Source of the DNA: Gammaproteobacteria bacterium
GTDB taxonomy: Bacteria; Pseudomonadota; Gammaproteobacteria; JACKNK01
Length of the DNA: 64,000 nucleotides
Assembly (NCBI GenBank): GCA_024234895.1
Contig: JACKNJ010000002.1
Location: 129,001 to 193,000, forward strand
Direction: 5' to 3'
Below the pieces are notes generated by a model, which worked only from the letters and a program-made list of their open reading frames with translations, did no database searches and was not told where the DNA came from. Shown here piece by piece: positions 41,501 to 49,185 of this stretch; position 1 is the first letter of the stretch; each line of letters opens with the position of its first letter. A program made the position numbers and the translations under genes.

Positions 41501-41809
41501 CTAGTCCTCGTCGGCCGGCGCGACCGGCTGCTCGGTGGCGGAAGTGGCGGCCTGGGCTTCGGTTTCGTCCTCGTCGTCGAGAATCGAGAACTGGGCATGA
41601 TCGCGCGCGCTGACCTCGTTCAGGATCGCGCGGGTGACCAGGCCTTCGGCGATCTCGCGCAGCGCGACCACGGTCGGCTTGTCGTTCTCTTGCGGGAGCA
41701 GCGACTGGGTGCCGTTGGCGATCTGCCGGGCGCGCTTGCTGGCAACCAGCACCAGTTCGAATCGGTTATCGACGTGATCGAGGCAATCTTCAACGGTGAC
41801 GCGGGCCAT
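41501..41809 (-). CDS. rpoZ: RNA polymerase omega subunit
   Basis: 102 residues. MARVTVEDCLDHVDNRFELVLVASKRARQI is the strongly conserved start; KPTVVALREIA follows and the acidic tail is usual. Promotes RNA polymerase assembly and ppGpp binding. Precedes spoT as in many gammaproteobacteria. Confidence 0.97.
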   Translation of the reverse strand: MARVTVEDCLDHVDNRFELVLVASKRARQIANGTQSLLPQENDKPTVVALREIAEGLVTRAILNEVSARDHAQFSILDDEDETEAQAATSATEQPVAPADED

Positions 41810-41928
41810 CGGGGTACTCCACGGTATATGACTACGGAGCGCGGACGGCGCTCGCAACGGACGCGCGACTATATCGGAACGCGTCGCGGAATTCAGCTTG
41901 CGATCAGTGGCTTATCCGCCCGTGCGGC

Positions 41929-42273
41929 TCAGAAGAAGAACGGGCTGAGGGAGAAGTAAAGCACCACCCCGATCAGCAGCAGCGCCATCAGCATGGGCAG
42001 CGGTCGATCCCGGAAGCGCTGCGCCAGGGTTTCCGGCGGTTCACCGGCGATCAAGCCCTGGCGGGAGGCCTGATAGGCGTCGATCAGTTCGCGCGCGCGC
42101 GGCTTGTCCGCGTCTTCCCTGACCCAGATCGCCGGCGCGGCCAGACCGAGCGCCAGCGCGACGGTGCCGCCGCTGGTCTCGTAGCAGTCGATGCCGGCCT
42201 CGTGCAGCAGCGTCCGGACCGCGTCAGCCTCGTCGTCGGGGACATCCTTGAGATGGAACACCAGCGCGGCCAT
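41929..42273 (-). CDS. DUF6164-like protein with C-terminal membrane helix
   Basis: 114 residues. Soluble N-terminal domain (MAALVFHLKDVPDDEADAVRTLLHEAGIDCYETSGG) resembling a putative signal-transducing PII-like domain, a loop WVREDADKPRARELIDAYQ and one C-terminal helix (LPMLMALLLIGVVLYFSLSPFFF). Function unknown. An upstream TTG start is possible; ATG 42271-42273 has an AAGG site. Confidence 0.75.
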   Translation of the reverse strand: MAALVFHLKDVPDDEADAVRTLLHEAGIDCYETSGGTVALALGLAAPAIWVREDADKPRARELIDAYQASRQGLIAGEPPETLAQRFRDRPLPMLMALLLIGVVLYFSLSPFFF

Positions 42274-42300
42274 CAGCCTTTCACCTTCATCCAACCGCCA

Positions 42301-43242
42301 TCACTGAAACGCGGCGCGTTCCAGCGACAGATAGACGCCGTACGCATTCGTGCGGTGCGCGGCCCCGAAGGCCGGCAGATTCTCGAACTCGGACCAGTCG
42401 ATCGCGTCGTAGGCCTCCGCGAACGGGGTCAGGTTTTCGACGGCCTCGGCCATGGCCCCGCGCACCTTGCGCAGATAATTCAGCGTCAGGCGCACCGCAC
42501 CGACCGGGTCGCGCGCTGCCGGGCCGTGACCGGGGATCAACGCGGTCAGGCCGGTGTTGTCCAGTTGTTCGAGCACCTCCAGCCAGCGACCGGTGTCGGC
42601 ACCGCCGGTGAACGGCACGCGGCCCTCGAAGATGAGGTCGCCGGAAATCAGGACCCGGTCCGGCTCCACCAGCACGCTCAGATCGCCGTCGGAATGCGCG
42701 GCACCGAGATAGTTGGCGGTGATCTTCACGCCACCCATCTCGATGATCATCGGCGCGTCGATGACCACGTCGGGACGCACGATGTAAGTGCTGTCGTTGA
42801 CCCACGGATCCAGCGAGAAGCGGCGTTCCGCAAGGCGTTCCTCGGCCAGCGGAGAATCCACGTATTCGTGGTAACCGGCCGGCGCGATGATCTCGGCGCC
42901 CTGCTCCTTGAACACCTGCAATCCGTAGATGTGGTCCGCGTGATAGTGGGTGACGAGGACCTTGCGGACCGGCTGGTCGGTGACCGCGCGCAGCTTTTCC
43001 AGGAACTTGGCGGCCAACGACGGCGAGCCCAGCGCGTCGACCATGACGATGCCGTCATCGGTCACGATCGCGGCGGCATTGGAGATGAAACCGGCATTCT
43101 CGGTCGCGATCCCGGCCGCCCCCCGCACGTAGTAGACGTGCTCGGAAACCTGCTGGAGCTCCATGTCGACATCGACCGGCGGGTAGTCGGCGGCATGAAC
43201 GCTGCTCGCGACCAGCAACATCAGGGAAAAGAACCAGTGCAT
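42301..43242 (-). CDS. Exported metallo-beta-lactamase-fold hydrolase, SoxH-like
   Basis: 313 residues. Signal peptide 1-18, metal motif HYHADHIYG (H-x-H-x-D-H), later His in GAAHSDGD, Asp in LISGDLIFEGRVPF and His in IPGHGP. Resembles SoxH or quinoprotein-relay zinc hydrolases of thiol-oxidation and methylotrophy neighbourhoods. No sox genes are nearby, so the substrate is unknown. Confidence 0.8.
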   Translation of the reverse strand: MHWFFSLMLLVASSVHAADYPPVDVDMELQQVSEHVYYVRGAAGIATENAGFISNAAAIVTDDGIVMVDALGSPSLAAKFLEKLRAVTDQPVRKVLVTHYHADHIYGLQVFKEQGAEIIAPAGYHEYVDSPLAEERLAERRFSLDPWVNDSTYIVRPDVVIDAPMIIEMGGVKITANYLGAAHSDGDLSVLVEPDRVLISGDLIFEGRVPFTGGADTGRWLEVLEQLDNTGLTALIPGHGPAARDPVGAVRLTLNYLRKVRGAMAEAVENLTPFAEAYDAIDWSEFENLPAFGAAHRTNAYGVYLSLERAAFQ

Positions 43243-43311
43243 CGAATCACCCTCGGTTTGAAGACATCGCATCGCGGAAGCAGCTTCCATGCCCTGAGCC
43301 TCAACGCGGGA

Positions 43312-43384
43312 GCCGCGTCAGCCGCGAGCGGCTGGCTTCGACTCCGCTCAGCCAGCGGTGCGGTTCGCTCGCGGCTGACGCGGC
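43312..43384. repeat. Composite REP-like repeat with nested module
   Basis: Outer arms GCCGCGTCAGCCGCGAGCG (43312-43330) and its inverse (43366-43384), 19 of 19 matching, surround the inner hairpin GCTGGC...GCCAGC (43331-43356). Same architecture as the repeat at 28434. Confidence 0.85.
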
Positions 43385-43406
43385 GCCTGCAGATCGGCGC
43401 CGACGG

Positions 43407-44501
43407 CTACCTTTCCGCCCCCATCGCCAGCGCACGTTCAAGACTGGCGTTGCGTTCCGCATCATCGGGCAGTGCATCCAGCCACCCGCCCATGTGCCGT
43501 TCGACCAACGCCGCGAGCGCGGCGATGTGTTCCGGGGTGTCGTTCAGTGCAGGGATGTAACGGTAGTCCTCGCCACCCGCCTCGAGGAAGTAATCGCGAT
43601 TCTCCTCGCCAATCTCCTCGATGGTCTCCAGGCAGTCCGCGGAAAAGCCCGGACAGGCCACCTGCACGCTCTTCACCCCCTGCTTGCCCCAGTCCTTGAG
43701 GGTGTGGTCGGTGTAAGGCTTCAGCCACTCACGCGGCCCGACGCGGGACTGGAAGGTCAGCGCCCAGCGGTCATCTTCCAGGCCCAGCCTGTCGATGACC
43801 AGACGCGCGGTCTGCTGCGCCTCGCAGTAGTACGGGTCGCCCGCCAGGAAGTAGTGCTTGGGGATGCCGTGGAACGAGAACAGCAGCTTGTCCGGCTGGC
43901 CGAACGCCGCGAACGATTCCTTGATCTGCGCGACCAGCGCGTCGATGTAGCCCGGATCGTCCTGGTAGTGATTGATGAAGCGCAGCTCCGGAATCCAGCG
44001 CCAGGTCTGCAACTCGGCGGTGACCGCGTCGAACACGGACGCGGTGGTGGTCGCCGAATACTGCGGATACATCGGCAGCACCACCACGCGACGCGCCCCC
44101 GCGTCCCGCAATTCCGCCAGCGCCTTCGGAATCGACGGGTTGCCGTAGCGCATGCCGAGCGCGACCTTGACCGGCACGTTCAGCCGCGCGTCCATCGCCT
44201 TCTGCAGTGCCTCGGCCTGACGCACGGAGATGGTCAGCAACGGCGAGCCCTCCTCCGTCCAGACCGACTGATACGCCGCCGCCGACTTCTTCGGACGGGT
44301 CCGCAGGATCACGCCGTGCAGGATCATCTGCCAGATCAGTTTCGGCGTCTCGATCACGCGCGGATCGCTGAGGAACTCGGCCAGATAGCGGCGCACCGAC
44401 TTCACGTCCGGCGCGTCCGGCGTGCCGAGATTGACCATCAGCACGCCGATGCATCCGGCGCTGCCGTGCGTGTAGTTCGCTTCACCCTGATAGCGGGTCA
44501 T
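43407..44501 (-). CDS. hemH: Ferrochelatase
   Basis: 364 residues. Inserts Fe2+ into protoporphyrin IX. Motifs GVLMVNLGTPDAPDVKSVRRYLAEFLSDPRVIE, PMYPQYSATTTASVFD, catalytic His in LLFSFHGIPKHY, and VACPGFSADCLETIEEI. Divergent from the pseudouridine synthase with only 17 bases between starts, so promoters must overlap. Confidence 0.97.
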   Translation of the reverse strand: MTRYQGEANYTHGSAGCIGVLMVNLGTPDAPDVKSVRRYLAEFLSDPRVIETPKLIWQMILHGVILRTRPKKSAAAYQSVWTEEGSPLLTISVRQAEALQKAMDARLNVPVKVALGMRYGNPSIPKALAELRDAGARRVVVLPMYPQYSATTTASVFDAVTAELQTWRWIPELRFINHYQDDPGYIDALVAQIKESFAAFGQPDKLLFSFHGIPKHYFLAGDPYYCEAQQTARLVIDRLGLEDDRWALTFQSRVGPREWLKPYTDHTLKDWGKQGVKSVQVACPGFSADCLETIEEIGEENRDYFLEAGGEDYRYIPALNDTPEHIAALAALVERHMGGWLDALPDDAERNASLERALAMGAER

Positions 44502-44518
44502 GTCTGTCCTCCGGGCTG

Positions 44519-45358
44519 GTGACGACGGAGAGTAAGATCGCCGCCGTGAACAAAGGCCCCACGGTTTCTTTTGTAGTCGATGCCCCCGGCGACGCGGTCG
44601 ATCTGCTCGCCGAGCGGGCGGGGCTGCCCAAGGCTCGCATCAAGGATGCGATGAACAAGGGCGCCGTCTGGCTGCGCAAGGCCGGTCGGAAAAACGAGCT
44701 CCGGCTGCGTCGCGCCAGGACGGGTCTGCAAGCCGGGGATCATATCGCGCTCTATCACGATGCGGCGCTGTTGGCGTTGCCGCCGGCCGCTGCGGTCTGC
44801 GTCTACACACGCCGGGAATACAGCGTCTGGGACAAACCCGCCGGCGTGCTCGCGCAGGGCACGCGTTTCGGCGACCACCGCGCGCTGACCCGGCAGGTCG
44901 AACAGGCGCACGGAGGCGCCTTTCCGGTCCATCGTCTCGATCGCGAGGCGCGCGGGCTGATGCTGGTCGCGCACACGCCGAAAGCGGCGGCGCTGCTATC
45001 GGAGCGGTTCCAGTCCAACCGCGTCGACAAGCGCTACCGGGTCGAGGTGCTCGGCGTGCCCGCCGAGCCGGCCGCCGACATCGATGCACCGCTGGACGAC
45101 AAGGCGGCACACAGCCGCTATCGCCTCGTCGAACGCACGGAGCGCGGCGCGATCCTCAGCGTCGAGATCACCACCGGTCGCCTGCACCAGATCCGCCGCC
45201 ACCTCGCCGGCATCGGCCACCCGGTGCTCGGCGATCCGCGTTACGGACAGGACAACTCCGATCCACGCGGTCTGCAACTCGTCGCTGAATACCTGGCCTT
45301 CGATTGCCCGTGGCAGAAGCGGCGGGTGGAGTTCCGGGTAACAGCTGACACCGTGTAA
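44519..45358 (+). CDS. RluA-family RNA pseudouridine synthase
   Basis: 279 residues from GTG 44519; a GTG at 44546 is an equally plausible start. S4-like N terminus (LLAERAGLPKARIKDAMNKGAVWL) and catalytic HRLDREARGLML with the Asp nucleophile, then ITTGRLHQIRRHLAGIGHPVLGDPRYG. The target RNA (23S, 16S or tRNA) cannot be named. Confidence 0.88.
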   Translation: MTTESKIAAVNKGPTVSFVVDAPGDAVDLLAERAGLPKARIKDAMNKGAVWLRKAGRKNELRLRRARTGLQAGDHIALYHDAALLALPPAAAVCVYTRREYSVWDKPAGVLAQGTRFGDHRALTRQVEQAHGGAFPVHRLDREARGLMLVAHTPKAAALLSERFQSNRVDKRYRVEVLGVPAEPAADIDAPLDDKAAHSRYRLVERTERGAILSVEITTGRLHQIRRHLAGIGHPVLGDPRYGQDNSDPRGLQLVAEYLAFDCPWQKRRVEFRVTADTV

Positions 45359-45368
45359 ACGTGGCGAA

Positions 45369-45602
45369 CTAGGACAGGTCGCGGAATACGTCTTCGTCGG
45401 AGAGATAGCCCAACGCGGCGGCCACCGGTACAGCTTGTCGACGGAGCTCGCGGAAGCGGGCCAGCGCGATGCGCTGACGCAGTAGCCGCCGGGCGGCCTC
45501 ACTCCTGGAGCAGCGCCACCGGCTGGCGAACTCACCCAAGTCTCTCGCCAAACGCTCGTCGATACGGATTGTCAGCCTGGACAAGGCAGTACACCTCGCC
45601 AT
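45369..45602 (-). CDS. Ribbon-helix-helix antitoxin-like protein, apparently without toxin
   Basis: 77 residues from ATG 45600-45602. RHH start LSRLTIRIDERLARDLGEFASRWRCSRSEAARRLLRQ and tail VAAALGYLSDEDVFRDLS, a tail form common in antitoxins placed directly before PIN-type toxins. Here the next gene downstream is the convergent pseudouridine synthase 10 bases away, so no toxin follows. It is next to hicAB but distinct from it. Confidence 0.7.
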   Translation of the reverse strand: MARCTALSRLTIRIDERLARDLGEFASRWRCSRSEAARRLLRQRIALARFRELRRQAVPVAAALGYLSDEDVFRDLS

Positions 45603-45609
45603 TGCACGG

Positions 45610-45825
45610 TCATGCGGCGTTGACCTCGATGGACGCGATTTCGCAGTGTGGCTGAGGGATCGGTTGGCCATCTTCGAGGAGGCCGTCGAGGTGGAATTCG
45701 ATCGCTTCCTTGATCAACGCCAGGGCCTCCGCGCGGGTTTCCCCGACCGCGACACACCCTGGCAGATCGGGCACGTAGGCGCCGTAACTGGTATCACCCT
45801 TTTCCAGCACCACGGTGTATTTCAT
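45610..45825 (-). CDS. hicB: HicB-type antitoxin
   Basis: 71 residues. HicB fold opening MKYTVVLEKGDTSYGAYVPDLPGCVAVGETRAEALALIKEAIEFHLD is characteristic; there is no DNA-binding domain at the C terminus, the short HicB form. Sits 14 bases after hicA on the same strand and 7 before the RHH gene. Confidence 0.85.
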   Translation of the reverse strand: MKYTVVLEKGDTSYGAYVPDLPGCVAVGETRAEALALIKEAIEFHLDGLLEDGQPIPQPHCEIASIEVNAA

Positions 45826-45839
45826 GGTCGTCGCTCCGC

Positions 45840-46025
45840 TCATTTCAGCCCGGCCTGTTTGAGCACATTGTTCAACGTGCCAGGGGGAATATCCACGCTC
45901 GGTTTGCCAGCCACGGTGACCGTCCCCGGCTTGGCGGCATGGTGGAATTGCCGATGGCTGCCACGCATCCGCACCTGAATCCAGCCGTCCGCAATCAGCA
46001 ATTCAATGAGTTCCCTGACCTTCAT
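45840..46025 (-). CDS. hicA: HicA-type mRNA interferase toxin
   Basis: 61 residues, dsRBD-like fold. Motif GWIQVRMRGSHRQFHHAAKPGTVTVAG includes the catalytic His (GSHRQF). Cleaves mRNA when not bound by HicB. A hicA-hicB order is typical. Lies 28 bases from hemN's end. Confidence 0.87.
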   Translation of the reverse strand: MKVRELIELLIADGWIQVRMRGSHRQFHHAAKPGTVTVAGKPSVDIPPGTLNNVLKQAGLK

Positions 46026-46053
46026 GCGCGCATCCGCTGCGAACGCGATCTCC

Positions 46054-47436
46054 TCAGATCACTTTTGAGAACCGCTGCTCACGCCGTTCGCGCAGGTAAC
46101 GGTCGAAGGGCATGCAGACGTTGCGAATCAGCAGGCGGCCAGCCGGCATTACTTCGATGCCCTGCGCGTCGACCCGCACCAGACCGTCGGCAACCATCTG
46201 TTCGACCTCGGGAATCTCGGTCGCGAAGTACTCCGCGAAGTCGATGCCGAAGCGTGCCTCGATCTCCGCGTAACGCAGCTCGAAGTGGCAGATGAGCTGG
46301 GTGATGACCTCGCGGCGCAGCAGGTCATCGGCGCTCAATTCCAACCCTCTAAACACCGGCAGATGACCGGCGTCGATGGCTTCGTAGTAGCTCTCCAGGT
46401 CCTTGCGGTTCTGGCCGTAGGTGTTGGCGACCTTGCCGATCGAGGTCACGCCAAGACCGATCAGGTCGCACTCGGCGTGCGTCGAGTAGCCCTGGAAGTT
46501 GCGATACAGGCTGTGCTCGCGCTGCGCGATCGCCAGCTCGTCGTCCGGCTTGGCGAAGTGGTCCATGCCGATGAACACGTAACCGGCATCGGTCAGGCGG
46601 CCGATGATGTATTGCAGGATGTCGAGCTTGGCCTGTCCGCTCGGCAGCTCGGCCTCGTTGATGCGGCGCTGCGGCATGAACAGGTGCGGCAGGTGGGCGT
46701 AGTTGAAGACCGACAGGCGGTCCGGGTCCATCTCCAGGACCTTGTCGAGGGTGTCCTCGAAGGTCGCGAGCGACTGGTGCGGCAGTCCGTAGATCAGGTC
46801 GATGGACAACGACTTGAAGCCGTTGGCGCGCGCCGCGTCGGCGACCGCTTTGGTTTCTTCCAGCGACTGGATGCGGTTGACCGCCTTCTGCACCGCCGGG
46901 TCGAAGTCCTGCACGCCCATGCTCATGCGGTTGAAGCCGAGTTCGCGCAGCAGGGCGATGGTGTCCGGGCGCGCCTCGCGCGGGTCGATCTCGATCGAGT
47001 ATTCGCCGGTGTCGTCGTCGAGCAGGGTGAAGTGCTCGCGGGTGGTGCCCATCAGCGTGCGCATCTCGTCGTGGCTGATGAAGGTCGGCGTGCCGCCGCC
47101 CCAGTGCAGTTGCTCGACCACGCGGTGCTTGTCGAACAAGGCCGCCTGCATGGCGATCTCCTTGTACAACCGCTCAAGGTAGGGCGCGGCGCGATCGCGG
47201 TGCTTGGTGACGACCTTGTTGCAGCCGCAGTAGTAACAGACGGTGTCGCAGAACGGGATGTGGAAATACAGCGACAGCGGCCCACCGATGGCATTGGACT
47301 TCGCCGCGATGCGCCGGTACTCGGCCTCGTCGAAGCCCTCATGGAACTGCGGCGCGGTCGGATACGAGGTGTAGCGCGGACCTTCCTTGTCGTAACGACG
47401 GATCAGGTCGATGTCGAAAACCAGGGACTGGTCCAT
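46054..47436 (-). CDS. hemN: Oxygen-independent coproporphyrinogen III oxidase
   Basis: 460 residues. Radical SAM enzyme of anaerobic heme synthesis. Cluster CDTVCYYCGC, PLSLYFHIPFCD, GGGTPTF, and C-terminal region PFDRYLRER. ATG 47434-47436 aligns with the HemN start MDQSLVFDIDLIRRYDKEGPRYTSYPTAPQF. Heme made without oxygen supports the many cytochromes of the island. Half-sites GTCAA and ATCAA lie upstream, but no full FNR box. Confidence 0.96.
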   Translation of the reverse strand: MDQSLVFDIDLIRRYDKEGPRYTSYPTAPQFHEGFDEAEYRRIAAKSNAIGGPLSLYFHIPFCDTVCYYCGCNKVVTKHRDRAAPYLERLYKEIAMQAALFDKHRVVEQLHWGGGTPTFISHDEMRTLMGTTREHFTLLDDDTGEYSIEIDPREARPDTIALLRELGFNRMSMGVQDFDPAVQKAVNRIQSLEETKAVADAARANGFKSLSIDLIYGLPHQSLATFEDTLDKVLEMDPDRLSVFNYAHLPHLFMPQRRINEAELPSGQAKLDILQYIIGRLTDAGYVFIGMDHFAKPDDELAIAQREHSLYRNFQGYSTHAECDLIGLGVTSIGKVANTYGQNRKDLESYYEAIDAGHLPVFRGLELSADDLLRREVITQLICHFELRYAEIEARFGIDFAEYFATEIPEVEQMVADGLVRVDAQGIEVMPAGRLLIRNVCMPFDRYLRERREQRFSKVI

Positions 47437-47545
47437 GAGGCAACTCGGCTGTTCGGAGAACGGGGCAAGCGTCAAACAATACCAGCCGAGCTTGGCCCGC
47501 AACCGAAGCCAGATCAAATTCCCGCGCCCCAATGGTCACCAAAAG

Positions 47546-47578
47546 GAAGGCCGACCCGCTCGATGCGGGCCGGCCTTC
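47546..47578 (-). terminator. Hairpin upstream of hemN
   Basis: GAAGGCCG...CGGCCTTC stem with inner ACCCGC/GCGGGC pairing. Followed by TT only, so either a weak terminator or a repeat; it lies between hemN and the inverted repeat at 47600. Confidence 0.4.
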
Positions 47579-47599
47579 TTCAGTACCACTCCCCTCTCA

Positions 47600-47715
47600 G
47601 GCTTCCTGGGGCTGGCAAAGGCTCTTGAGACCGTCGGCGTGATGGATCACGCCGTCGAGCCTGCACGGATGCACACGTGGCGTGTCTCAAGAGGCTTTGC
47701 CAGCCCCAGGAAGCC
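47600..47715. repeat. 116-base inverted-repeat element
   Basis: 31-base arms (47600-47630 and 47685-47715, starting GGCTTCCTGGGGCTGGCAAA) match inverted with one mismatch. The 54-base centre holds a second palindrome CGGCGTGAT-GG-ATCACGCCG. No gene inside and no flanking target duplication is evident. Structure suggests a small non-autonomous element or a folded regulatory RNA segment. Confidence 0.8.
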
Positions 47716-47759
47716 ATGCCACAAGCAACGATGATGTCCGCAACATCATCACCCCCACT

Positions 47760-48281
47760 TCACCACGGCATCATGCTGTTCAGGATCGACATCGGCCGCC
47801 CGACGTTATTGCTCATGCCGGCAACGTCGTGCCGCATCATGTCCACGTTCACGGTCATCGCCCGCATCGTGCCGTTGATGTTCTTGAGCTCGCTGAGCAT
47901 CGGCGCCAGATTCTCCACGTTGTCCATCTTCACGGCCATGTGATCCATGTTCGCGGCCATGGACTGCACCTGACCGGTCATCACCGAGACGTGGGTGGTC
48001 ATCTTGTCCATGTTCGTGGCCAGCAACTCCATGTGATGCCCCATGTTCGGGTCGATGCTCTGCGCCATCGCCCGCATGTCCATGCTCAGGCTGTAGATCA
48101 GGAAGAAGCCGTAGGCGGCAAGCAGGATGAACGCGAACAGCGCCGGATAGACCACGATCTCCCAGCGCTTGGCGCTGCGTTCAAAGGTGTTCAGAAACCG
48201 CTCGATGTTGTCCTGGCTGACGCCTGGCTCCTTGGGCGGAGTGCTTCGCGCGGTCGGGAACTGCGCCGGTTCGTTGCTCAT
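47760..48281 (-). CDS. Membrane-anchored Met-rich coiled-coil protein
   Basis: 173 residues: polar N terminus, one helix (about 42-66, VVYPALFAFILLAAYGFFLIYSL), then a long Met-rich stretch with repeating MxxNMxxM pattern (TNMDKMTTHVSVMTGQVQSMAANMDHMAVKMDNVENL), consistent with a periplasmic coiled coil. Unrecognised. Methionine-rich segments can bind copper, but this looks more like structural heptads. No clear operon partner. Confidence 0.75.
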   Translation of the reverse strand: MSNEPAQFPTARSTPPKEPGVSQDNIERFLNTFERSAKRWEIVVYPALFAFILLAAYGFFLIYSLSMDMRAMAQSIDPNMGHHMELLATNMDKMTTHVSVMTGQVQSMAANMDHMAVKMDNVENLAPMLSELKNINGTMRAMTVNVDMMRHDVAGMSNNVGRPMSILNSMMPW

Positions 48282-48554
48282 GCGTTGATTGCCTTGCGGT
48301 ATGGCGGTAACCCCGCTGCCAACTGCCGTCCTGCGGGGGACACCGCGCTGTCTGCGTCGTTTGTTATTGCTTGTTGTTGAGGCGCGGGCTCCGGAGTGTT
48401 AACCCGATGTCCCGTCTAATTTTATGGTTTAGAACCATTCCAGAGCCCTGTCCAGAAGGTTGCTGATAAGGGCATAAAAATTCCAAGGCATCGTCTGATT
48501 CCGGTCAGGCAATATCCGCCTCTCTCCTGGCCACCTCATAACCGGTCCGCATCG
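48282..48554. other. Intergenic region before the adenosyltransferase
   Basis: 273 bases, AT-richer than the rest. I looked for a cobalamin riboswitch because of the downstream adenosyltransferase but found no convincing B12 box or GCCACTG element. It presumably contains two divergent promoters. Confidence 0.4.
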
Positions 48555-49121
48555 ATGGGAAATCGCCTCAGCAAGATCTACACACGCACCGGCGACGCCG
48601 GCGATACCGGCCTCGGCGACGGTAGCCGCGTCGCCAAGGACAGCATCCGCGTCGAGGCCTATGGCACCGTCGACGAGCTCAACAGCGTGATCGGCGTACT
48701 GCTGGCCTGCGACACCCCGCCTGGGGTGCGCGAATGCCTGCTGGACGTGCAGCACGACCTGTTCGATCTCGGCAGCGAATTGTCCGTGCCCGGTTACCGG
48801 GCGTTACAGGCCGACAGCGTGGATCGCCTTGAGCGTCAACTGGACGCGTTCAATGCCGACCTGCCGCCGCTGAAGGAATTCATCCTGCCCAGCGGCAGCA
48901 TGGCGGTCGCCACCGCGCACCTGGCACGCACCGTCTGCCGCCGTGCGGAGCGGCGCGTGCTGACGTTGAGCCGGGAAGACCAGACCATCCGCAACACCGT
49001 GGTGTATCTGAACCGCCTGTCCGACCTGCTGTTCGTGATCGCCCGCGTGCTGGCGCGGCAGGACGGCGCGGAAGAGGTGTATTGGCGATCGGAACGCATC
49101 CGCGGTCTGCCCCCCGAATGA
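48555..49121 (+). CDS. pduO: Cob(I)alamin adenosyltransferase, PduO type
   Basis: 188 residues. N-terminal SKIYTRTGDAGDTGLGDGSRVAKDSIRVEAYGTVDELNS is the ATP-binding signature of PduO-type enzymes; FILPSGSMAVATAHLARTVCRRAERR follows. Adenosylates cob(I)alamin to adenosylcobalamin. Terminated by the hairpin at 49133. Confidence 0.95.
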   Translation: MGNRLSKIYTRTGDAGDTGLGDGSRVAKDSIRVEAYGTVDELNSVIGVLLACDTPPGVRECLLDVQHDLFDLGSELSVPGYRALQADSVDRLERQLDAFNADLPPLKEFILPSGSMAVATAHLARTVCRRAERRVLTLSREDQTIRNTVVYLNRLSDLLFVIARVLARQDGAEEVYWRSERIRGLPPE

Positions 49122-49132
49122 GGGGGCGCCCA

Positions 49133-49168
49133 AAACGACAAACCCGCCTTGCGGCGGGTTTGTCGTTT
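49133..49168. terminator. Bidirectional terminator
   Basis: Perfect 16-bp stem AAACGACAAACCCGCC / GGCGGGTTTGTCGTTT with four-base loop, AT-rich at both bases. It serves the adenosyltransferase (plus) and the convergent desaturase (minus). Confidence 0.92.
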
Positions 49169-49185
49169 CAGGGGACGCAGCGCCT

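Noticed and set aside
47437..47530. FNR box upstream of hemN
   Set aside because: Only isolated GTCAA and ATCAA half-sites, not paired at N4 spacing.
48282..48554. Cobalamin riboswitch before the adenosyltransferase
   Set aside because: No convincing B12 box or core element was found.
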